The position numbers and the translations under genes were made by a program. Below, piece by piece: positions 55,800-64,000 of a stretch of 64,000 bases of DNA (position 1 is the stretch's first letter; every line of letters begins with the position of its first letter). The stretch is from Perognathus longimembris pacificus (taxonomy: Eukaryota > Chordata > Mammalia > Rodentia > Heteromyidae): assembly GCF_023159225.1 (NCBI RefSeq), contig NC_063172.1, forward strand, positions 62,802,828-62,866,827. The letters are read 5' to 3'. Under the pieces are notes generated by a model. It saw only the letters and a program-made list of their open reading frames with translations, ran no database searches and was not told the origin of the DNA.

Positions 55800-56672
55800 C
55801 TATTTTCTTTTTTAGTACATGAAGATTCTTCATGACTCTTCTATATTATAAGTGGAAGTAGAACTCCATGATATTTCCCAGGAGCTTAAATCTATTGAGG
55901 ATATGCAATAGAAGTAGGTTGGAAATATCAAGTGATAAACAACAACAATAAATCTTACGAGAGCTCAGAATGGGAAGTAGATTTGCCAGATATAGTACTT
56001 AAGTTTGGCCCTTAAATGTCCCCTCAAGGCCACGTGTGATGGGCAAGGTCCCAATATCTGGTACTCGTGGGTGTTGCAAGAACTCTTGACTGGAAAAAAG
56101 CCACTCATTGTGTGGGGGGTGGGGGAGGGGTGGTGTCCTTGAGGGAGATATGGAAACCTCAGGATCCTGGTATCTTCCTTTCTCTTTTATTTTCTGGCCA
56201 GCATGAAGTGGCTTTTAGTTCCCCAATGTTTTTCCCTGCTATGATGTAAATATCATAAACGTCACAGTGCTAAATGACCATGGACTGAAACCTCTACAAT
56301 TGTGAGCCCAAATAGACGTTTTCTTCTTATCATTTGATTATCTCAGATGTTTGTTGTATTATCCAGAAATTGATTAATATTCCATGCAAAATTTACAGTA
56401 AGCATTCCCCAAAATTGTGCTGCTTGTATATTTGAAATTCACATTTAACCGTACTGTAATTTTGTTAAAATTTTCAGCTCTTTGGAAATGACTTGGAGTT
56501 CTATTTCATTAGGATATATAAGAGTATGGAAGGTCTTCATTCATGTATTAAAATAACAAAGAGCAACAAAAGAAAACATAAATCACCAGACAGTACAAGA
56601 TTCAAACAAAAAATCTACATAATTTTTTTCATGAAGACCCTGAAGAATTATTGGCACTAAGCTCTCTCTTGT
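55800..56672. other. Unique sequence, no gene seen
   Basis: Nothing supported. Confidence 0.4.
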
Positions 56673-56750
56673 TTTAGTACGAGTATTGAACTCTTCGCTT
56701 CACTCTTTGTAAACAAGTACCCTACTATTAGAGCCACACCTAGCCAAAGT
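56673..56750 (-). mobile_element. ID-like SINE monomer, old
   Basis: 'gtacgagtattgaactcttc' and 'acaagtaccctactattaga' with 'gccacacctagcc' fit a reversed ID-type monomer. Confidence 0.5.
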
Positions 56751-56775
56751 GTGCAACTCCTAAAGATAATTTTTT

Positions 56776-56978
56776 TTTTTTTTTTGGTCAGTCCTGGGCC
56801 TTGGACTCAGGGCCTGAGCACTGTCCCTGGCTTCTTCCCGCTCAAGGCTAGCACTCTGCCACTTGAGCCACAGCGCCGCTTCTGGCCATTTTCTGCATAT
56901 GTGGTGCTGGGGAATTGAACCTAGGGCCTCGTGTATCCGAGGCAGGCACTCTTGCCACTAGGCTATATCCCCAGCCCC
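56776..56978 (-). mobile_element. Young IDL-Geo SINE with TSD
   Basis: T tail, 'ggtcagtcctgggccttgga', 'cttcttcccgctcaaggcta' (the GCGGGAAG variant in sense), 'ggtgctggggaattgaacct', ending 'ggctatatccccagcccc'. TAAAGATAATTTTTT at 56,761-56,775 and 56,979-56,993 is a perfect 15-bp TSD. Confidence 0.93.
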
Positions 56979-56993
56979 TAAAGATAATTTTTT

Positions 56994-57974
56994 AAAGGAA
57001 CAAAGAAGCAGAAAAGTATTAAAACACCAGTATGACAAGCTTTTGGAAAAACGATCAATTCCTAAATCTGTGCAGGGGGTTGGGGGAACTGAGAAACACC
57101 TGGAAAAGAAGAATTACCTTTGATCTAACACAAAGAAACCAGCAAACACTGGACAGATTTACATGCTGACATATTATATTTGAATCTGAAGGAGCCTAAT
57201 AATTCTCTCTTGAGGGGTGGGAGAATTAGGATAGCAAATTTAAAAGAACCTCCTAAACTTATAGCCAGAAAAAAAACAGCTCATACTTGCAAAGGAATAA
57301 TAATAATAATATAATAACAACAAGAATAAACAAAAAGAAACCAAGAAGCAAGAAAGAAGTAGAACATATCTTTTCAGTGCTAAAACACAAAAATAATGAG
57401 TAATGTCACACTCAAATTCTACCTACACTAAAAAATTCTTTCAAAAAGTATGGTTAAGTAAGAACATTTCTAGGTAAACCAGAGAGGGGCATGGTTGCTA
57501 GTAGGTTCATGCAACCAAAATTATGATAGTTTTCCTTGGTGATGATACAGATGGAAAAAAAATCCTGGAGATCCCTAATTATGGCAAGTAAAAGGATATC
57601 ACAATTGTTTTATCCCTTATTTGTGTAATGAAAGTACATATTCATTCAAAATAGATTACGAGGAGTTAAAACTTCATAAGAAAAAGAATAGTGTATTTGT
57701 GAAGAGTTATTCCAGTGCAGAAATCTCAGTTTCCCTCTCTGAAACAACACATTATTTGTAAGATCATGATGAGAATAAAATGAGATTAAGTAGGTAAATT
57801 ATCCAGAAAAATGACGTGGCGTATACTAACTACTCACTGCATGTTAATAACGATTGGCATCATATTTTATAGATAGGAATTTCAAATTAAAGATATGTGA
57901 GAATGAGATGGAAACATTGTGCTACTCTATTACACTGTGAAATAAGACTGAAATCTCTACCCATAGCAGTTAGC
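56994..57974. other. AT-rich; possible ancient L1 text at 57.38-57.50 kb
   Basis: 'tctttcaaaaagtatggtta' and 'catttctaggtaaaccagag' recall a stretch common in old L1 copies, but this is weak. Nothing else seen. Confidence 0.35.
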
Positions 57975-58838
57975 TCAAGAGCATGCCATCAGTGAGAAAA
58001 ACATGAAAATATACTGGGAAGTGGCAGGAGAATAAATTGTTCTCCTTATTCCAGTGTGTTTAGAAAAGTTAAGTGTGCACATTTTGAACTGATGATCATG
58101 GAAACGGTGATTACAACTTTGCAGTGAACTGCTCAGGAATTGTTGGGAGCAGCCGCCTGCAATGCAGTGAACCACGTCTGTTTGCGTCTGTGGTAATCCA
58201 CAGGCATCCTGCCATTCCCATGGACCACAGCGCTGAGGATTTAGTACAGTGTTTTTGGTTTGTTTGTCTTCTTCTCCTGTTTCAGAAATAACGGTTGCTT
58301 TTCTCTGACAATAGAAAAGGGCGGTAGAAATTTGAAAGTGGATTGCTGAGAAGTGAATGGAGAGGGGGGCTGCCAGGGCTCCAGCCGGCAAAGAGATGTG
58401 ATTGGACTGCAAATGAAGATGCAGCTTTGACTGGGGGAAGCGTTGGACAGGTACAAGAGCAATCAAGGGAAACACATGGATCTCCTGGGCAGGGGGAAAG
58501 TCAGTACAGAGTGTTCCTGCCGAGGAGATAAGGAGGAAACAGCTGGGAGAAATGTTAGCATGGCAGTCATGTGGGAAAACAGGCAAGGAGATGAGCCATG
58601 AGCCTTGCTTGACCGGGGCGAGGACAAAGATGGGCTTAGACTTACACACTCTCTCATATGCACACATGTCTGTGCACATACTCCCACACACAGGATTGTG
58701 TGTGGTGAAGGAATCATTTTCCAAGGATAATGACCTGGTGTTTTGATTGGCCATGAGAAATAACCACCTGGTGAGTGGTAGAATGGGCGGTGGTGGGCAA
58801 CTCTGCTGGGGCCAGGGCCACCGAGAAGGCGACTGCAT
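57975..58838 (-). other. Unexplained 287-codon open frame
   Basis: ATG at 58,838 to a stop at 57,975. The predicted protein is Ser-, His-, Cys- and Pro-rich with no domain, signal peptide or repeat I recognise. It is by far the longest open frame outside L1. The plus strand here is purine-rich, which removes stop codons from the minus strand and may explain the length. No flanking splice sites or promoter signals convinced me. It may be chance, a decayed element or part of an unannotated transcript. Confidence 0.3.
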
Positions 58839-59416
58839 TCATTTCAGAGCTCTCCAAGCACACTGCTGCTGCTATCTTTTCCTTGACCACAGAGCCCAGA
58901 GAGAAGCTGCAGGATAGCCTCTTTTTATATTTGCACATACTGAGCTTAGTACTAGGGTGGCAGAAAGAGTGTTGTGAGAAGATGAATGTGTGCTGTTATT
59001 ACCTGAAGGAAGTTTCTGGGAGGAATGTATTTCATGTATCTGAGAAATAACATGGAGAAAGAAAATGAAAAAGAACCCAGTAAAAACATATCTATATTTA
59101 TATTTGTATCCATATCTAAATATATATATATATATATCGATATCTATGTATGGATGTACAAGACAGTAGCAGAGCATACCCTGACCTAAGGAAACAATAC
59201 AGCCTCTATGAGCTAAAATTAACCATACCTAACTGGGTTATTTTTCTGCCATTACAAGCATCTACAAAGGCTAGCTCTACAAAAACAAATTAATGTTACA
59301 TTTTTTTCACAGCAACAAAAAATGTGGAATTTTACAAATATTTATAGTAAATGCAACAATTTTCAATGTTTGATTATTTTCTGGGTAATACAAGAATGAA
59401 AGGGATGGAAAGCAGG
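58839..59416. other. Unique sequence with AT microsatellite at 59,084-59,150
   Basis: TATA/TATC-type low-complexity run; otherwise nothing recognised. Confidence 0.5.
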
Positions 59417-59655
59417 CTTTTTTTTTTTTTTCGTCATGGGGCTTGAACTCAGGGCCTGGGCACTGGCCCTGAGCTTTCTCACCCAAGACTAGAGCTCAAC
59501 CACTTTGAGTCACAGTGCCACTTCTGGTTTTCTGATAGTTAATAGGAGGTAAGTGTCTCACAGACTTTCGTGCTCAGGCTGGCTTTGAACTACGATCCTC
59601 AGATCTCAGCCTCCCGAGTAGCTAGGATTACAGGCGTGCCCACCAGTCAGACTTT
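59417..59655 (-). mobile_element. B1-like/Geo composite SINE, well preserved
   Basis: T14 tail, Geo half 'ggggcttgaactcagggcct', 'ctgagctttctcacccaaga', middle 'gttaataggaggtaagtgtc', B1-like half 'caggctggctttgaactacg', 'atctcagcctcccgagtagc', 'taggattacaggcgtg'. The clearest copy of this family here. Confidence 0.88.
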
Positions 59656-59760
59656 TGTGGTGGCTTGTACCTGAGATGTGTCTGCAATGTGAAATGAAAT
59701 TGTTTCATAAGTAAGAAATGTAGAACAACGGCAAAAATGTAGCTCAAAATGAAGTCATAA

Positions 59761-59828
59761 GGCCTATGGCATGGCTCAAGTGGTAGAGTACTTACATAGC
59801 CAGGGTGAAGCACTGAGCTCAAACCCAA
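59761..59828 (+). mobile_element. tRNA-like SINE monomer, old
   Basis: 'catggctcaagtggtagagt' has an A-box-like look and 'gagctcaaaccc' a B-box-like look at tRNA spacing. It is a monomer of ID/Geo type with no tail. Confidence 0.5.
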
Positions 59829-62800
59829 ACAATTTCCAAAAGTCCTATCAACAGAGAAAATACTGTCCAAGACACTTTCAAAATGGCCTTAGAAAAGTGA
59901 TGGTTCGGGAATGATTAAAACAAAGACCCTGGATTTCTACTTATGTGTCAGTCTTGAGTTGTAGCAAGAAATTCCTTTTCGATCTCACTTTGAGTTCTTC
60001 TTTGAGACCAGAAACCAGAGTGAAAGACTTATAGACTCAATTGAATGGCAATGAGATACTCATTTTCTTAGTACTTACAGAGTATAGAATGTGAAGAGAC
60101 AAAACTGAGAAGTGCTTAGAATTGACTCATTCCACAGGGATCTGAGGAGGAGGGGAATGAGAAAGGTCCCGCTAGGGAAATGACATCTGTCTGGGACATC
60201 ACCCAGTCTGTCACCTGCCCAGGCTGTGAGTCACTGTAGGTCTAGACAGCTAGGGAGAGTCAGTGACAAAACCAATGCCTCTTGTGTTTTGCACCTCAGT
60301 AATCAGCCTGTCACTTCCATTTCAAGATTATTATCTGACTTTGCCACCTGTAATGATAAATTTCTCTCAATTTGATACTCAGATTTAGTCTCCTTTACCT
60401 AGATGAGGTTACTAATTGCTCAGAATAGTCTTTATTGACATTCCTCATTTCATACTTGATGCCTTTGCAGTATCTCATACCTATAAGCCTTTGAATGTTC
60501 AGTCAGATCTCAGGATTCATAGACAATGATCCCAGTATCTTCTCAGAGGCACCCAAATCCCCAGATGCTCAAATCTCTTCTATAAAATGATCAATGTTTG
60601 CATATAACATATACATCCCTTCCCATATACTTTAAATTGTCTCTAGATTGCCTTCCATGCTTAATACAATATATTATGTGAATAAGCATCGTATTTTCTT
60701 GTTTAGGCATAATAGCAGGGGAAAAAATCTGTATATATTCAGTGCAGGTGCAGTTTTTCTTTAAATATTTTCCATCTGCGTTTGGTTGAATATGTAGATG
60801 CAGAAAGTTTGGCTACGAATGTCATTGTATACTCTTGCTTGGGTATACTCTACTTGTGTAGCCTACTCTAACCCATGCTTTAGGACAGCTCTGAGATACA
60901 ACTTTTCCTAAAAATCCCCAGATGAGTTATGTATCCATCTAGTATGGACACATAAATTTCAGTGTATTACTTTATCATTGGACTTACCCCATTATACATA
61001 AATTACATATTTCTATCAACTCAACTAGAACTATACATTGTTTAACAGCTGGGATTAGATCTTACTGTTGTTTAAATCCCGTTAAGTAATGAAGGAAGCA
61101 CTGGGTAAATGCCCATTGCCTTTTAGCATATTGGGGAAAAGGTAAGAATGAAAATTTGCAGGAAATCTCTATAGAAGGCCATCTAGAAATCAATAGAAAT
61201 AATTACAACATTAAAGTAATTCCATATGCCTTGGCACAGTATGTGACAATGTGTCTTCCTGTCAAAGACATTATGAAATCATCATATACTTGGAATATTA
61301 GACGTGATAAAAATCCTCCAATGTGGGAAATTGTGAAGTTATTAGTAGGTTATGATCTATTATTCAATTGAAAATACCATTTATATGGGTCACAGATTAT
61401 GTTCATGGAATGGACCTATGCTGTGAATTGCGGTTAAATACAAACACTAGTCCAACAATCACAAAACTCTAACCTATATTGTAGCCTGTATTGTGGTTCT
61501 GTACCCTGTGACAACAGCCATATTTCTCCTTACTCAAACATACTACCTGTACAGGAGCTGGACATCTCGTCAAGTTTTCTCCCATTTTCCCATGATTGTG
61601 TCTAGAATGATAATTTCCACTACTTTACAAAGCCTTTCTCTATTCAATAACTTTCTATCTTCCTCCTTCTCATTCCCTCTGACACATTCCTTTGTGCTTT
61701 TATGTCTTTAAAAAAACGACAGTGAAAACAATGTAAAGCACATTTGGAGAATATTACTGACTGAGTTTCACAGGTGGTTTGACTCTGAGAACACTGGTTT
61801 CAGAAGTAAGAAGGTGGAGACAGGTGCTCCAAAGGAAAGAGACATCAGAAACCTTGGCCACCTGGTCACTTGAGTACCACCAAAGAGGGTTCTGTGTGCA
61901 CAGAAGGTGAGATGGGGCTGATGGTGAGGATCTGGAAGGAGCACAGGTAGTGCTTTCAGAGGAAAATGGAACTCCATGTAGCATAAGCTCAGAATATTCC
62001 ATGTATGTTCAGGCTTTTGTTTTGCCTTATGTGACCAGCAAACCCAAACGGGCTATAACATGGCTATTCAGCCTGGGAAGCAGTTTTATGTTCCCTAGCT
62101 CCAGACCCTCTCTCAGGGGTCACCACAGATATTTATGTAAGGATTTACTCACACACGTACAATTCCACAAGTCCCATTTAATCATGTTCTTATGGTCTTT
62201 TTATATGATAATCCTTAAGATTTTACAGAGAGCTGGGCTTTTCTTTTCATGATATTGAGGGAAGGGGATAGTAGCATGATTGGTTCCAGTTTTTTTTAGG
62301 TTGTTATAAACTAAACTCAAGAGAATTTAAACGGTCACATTTTGCAACAGCGGGGAAAAAGCCACCAAGAATGCAGTCTAGCTACAACTGGCCACTGCTG
62401 AGTGCAGTCTTGATCTTAGCAGTTCCCCCAGATAAGTGCTTTCCTGGGGATTTTTGAGGAGAGTCCTCCTAGCATCATATTTAGAACACTGGCTTTGAGC
62501 TGTGTTTTCTGGGTTTAACTTATACATTTTCACTCACAAGCTTTCAGTCCAGGACAATGTGCTTAATCAAAAGTGAAGCAATGTTTCCAGCACTTACACG
62601 TCGAGTGGGAAAATGGACTCTGGATTGTTTCTCTCGATAAACGTAAATCCATCCCTTTTCTTCACATTTTACCACTCACTCAGATGACCTACAGACAGAG
62701 ATCCAGACAAAGAAAACCTTGTTCTCCGGCCATCACTTTCTGAAAATTTAGAGGCATGTGAAGGACCTTCTGTAAGATACATACCTCGCTTTGGTAGAAT

Positions 62801-63519
62801 CACAGTGGTCTCTTCAGAGGCACATTCACAAGAGGACCGGCGTTTGACCGGCTGTAAGCTTTTTGGATGTATCCCTTCCCAACAAGCCAGGTCAAATAAA
62901 TTTCTGGGCATAACTCTACCATGGCCCTTCCTGCATTATACACTGTCTATTTCTGTTGTCCCACCAAGAACTGTATAGTCCCTGGTCGGTATCCCCTACC
63001 CCTCCTAAAAACTAGAAAGAAGAACGATCATGGTTGCCTTGGCTTTGGGGTCCTATCATACAATTATGCACTAGCAAAGTATCTCCTTAACTTTCTCTTG
63101 CACTCCCATCCTAAGTCAATGTGAAAAAGCTATAACCTTGTTTACATTTTCCTAACAGAAATTTGGGAAACAAAACCTTAGAGAAAATGGTAGTGGTGCC
63201 AGTAAGAATACCTGGATCTTGAGCACTATTACTGACAAGCTTTAGAGATGCTCTGTAGGTATAATCTCGGGAAAGATGTATTAGTTTATTTTCATTTGTT
63301 TACGCCACACTGAAAGAAAAAGAACATTTTTATAGCACAGACATACTGTCATGTTTTTTTTAAATCCATTTATTTACTCATTCGATCGTTGTTAATTATG
63401 TAGCCATTATGTTTGAGTAGCCTTCTGTACTTGTCAAGAAGTAATAGAGCTTAAGTTCTTCAAATTCTGAGTTGAAAGTTTGACAGTAGAGAGCCAAGAA
63501 CATGGAGCCAGTGAAACCG
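59829..63519. other. Unique AT-rich DNA, no gene seen
   Basis: About 3.7 kb with no repeat or exon I can name. Two AP-1-type words (TGACTCA at 60,123-60,129, TGAGTCA at 60,227-60,233) lie 100 bases apart. Confidence 0.4.
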
Positions 63520-63870
63520 AGCTTTGTGTCATGTCCATGAGGCTGGCGGCAGTTGGTGAAAGGAGGAAGTGGAAGGCCTAGGAGAACAGCTGAAAGGCTG
63601 TAGAGTCATTTGAAGAGAAGAGACTTGCATCAAAACGAGGCAATTATTCTGGGAAAAGAGAAGAGGGAATGGTTTTGAGAGCAATTCCAGAGATGAATTT
63701 GCGAGATTTAATGACAGGTCAGATATGAGGCATGCTAGAAAGTGTTTTAGCTTGAGTGCACAGAGGATTGATAATGCATTAACTGATTTATGAAACATGG
63801 GTGGGGCAAGAGTGAGCGAGAGCAAAAAGTCCACATTAATTGGAAAATAGCTGTAGGCTTTGTAGTGGAA
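63520..63870 (+). mobile_element. Ancient L2 LINE, 3' end (tentative)
   Basis: 'tttgagagcaattccagaga', 'gagatttaatgacaggtcag' and 'atatgaggcatg' follow the order of the L2 3' end. Boundaries uncertain. Confidence 0.45.
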
Positions 63871-64000
63871 TCTGTGCAGTACAAAGGAAAGTGTCAGCTT
63901 ATGATTAAAATCAAGGCTAGAGATGAAAGAAAAATTGGGAGATTGTTTATGCCTGGTTGAAACTACGAAAGGTGGTTAAAGCATCCAAAACAAGTAAAAC

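Noticed and set aside
60123..60233. Pair of AP-1 sites as an enhancer
   Set aside because: The 7-base words are expected several times per 64 kb by chance, and no other support is visible.

Overview
This is AT-rich mammalian nuclear DNA with no recognisable host protein-coding exon, tRNA, rRNA or snRNA gene. The dispersed repeats point to a rodent of the superfamily Geomyoidea (kangaroo rats, pocket mice, pocket gophers). Seven copies of a dimeric SINE have an ID-like tRNA-Ala-derived left half and a right half matching what is known as IDL-Geo, a SINE reported only from that superfamily. About twelve older copies carry the same right half behind a B1-like left half. Rodent-type L1s, a few B1-like pieces and ancient mammalian MIR, L2 and L1M-type fragments complete the picture.

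Layout. 1-9.9 kb: unique AT-rich DNA, old SINEs, an ancient L1 (3.6-4.6 kb), an L2 (4.9-5.6 kb), a SINE nested in a SINE (7.0-7.5 kb) and a 5'-truncated L1 (7.5-8.9 kb). 9.9-11 kb: a GC-richer LTR-like promoter segment with matching splice signals. 14.4-16.5 kb: an L1 insertion that stops inside ORF2, has no poly(A), yet carries perfect target-site duplications (TSDs). 18.9-19.4 kb: an L1 3' end with an inverted 5' piece. 24.0-24.5 kb: two adjacent L1 3' ends, one holding a 35-base C run. 29.6-30.2 kb: a complete gammaretrovirus-type solo LTR with a 4-bp TSD and six 29-bp repeats in U3. 33.4-35.7 kb: a cluster of young SINEs and an L1 3' end. 37.19-43.70 kb: a full-length, minus-strand L1 with a CpG-rich 5'UTR, intact ORF1 and ORF2, poly(A) and a 14-bp TSD. 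45-64 kb: one IDL-Geo SINE, an ancient L1, microsatellites and long unique stretches, including one unexplained 287-codon open frame.

How the parts relate. The only intact coding capacity is the L1 at 37-43 kb: ORF1p (RNA-binding chaperone) and ORF2p (endonuclease and reverse transcriptase) together copy L1 RNA and are the likely source of the machinery that mobilised the SINEs. Two separate L1 lineages are present: one with the intact element and the 34.8 kb 3' end, another with the 7.5, 14.4, 19, 24 and 50 kb fragments. Nothing here looks like a new defence or metabolic system. The most interesting material is retrotransposon biology: a probably competent L1, a tailless L1 insertion and an LTR with an amplified enhancer-like array. 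All family assignments come from reading the sequence and were not checked by database search.
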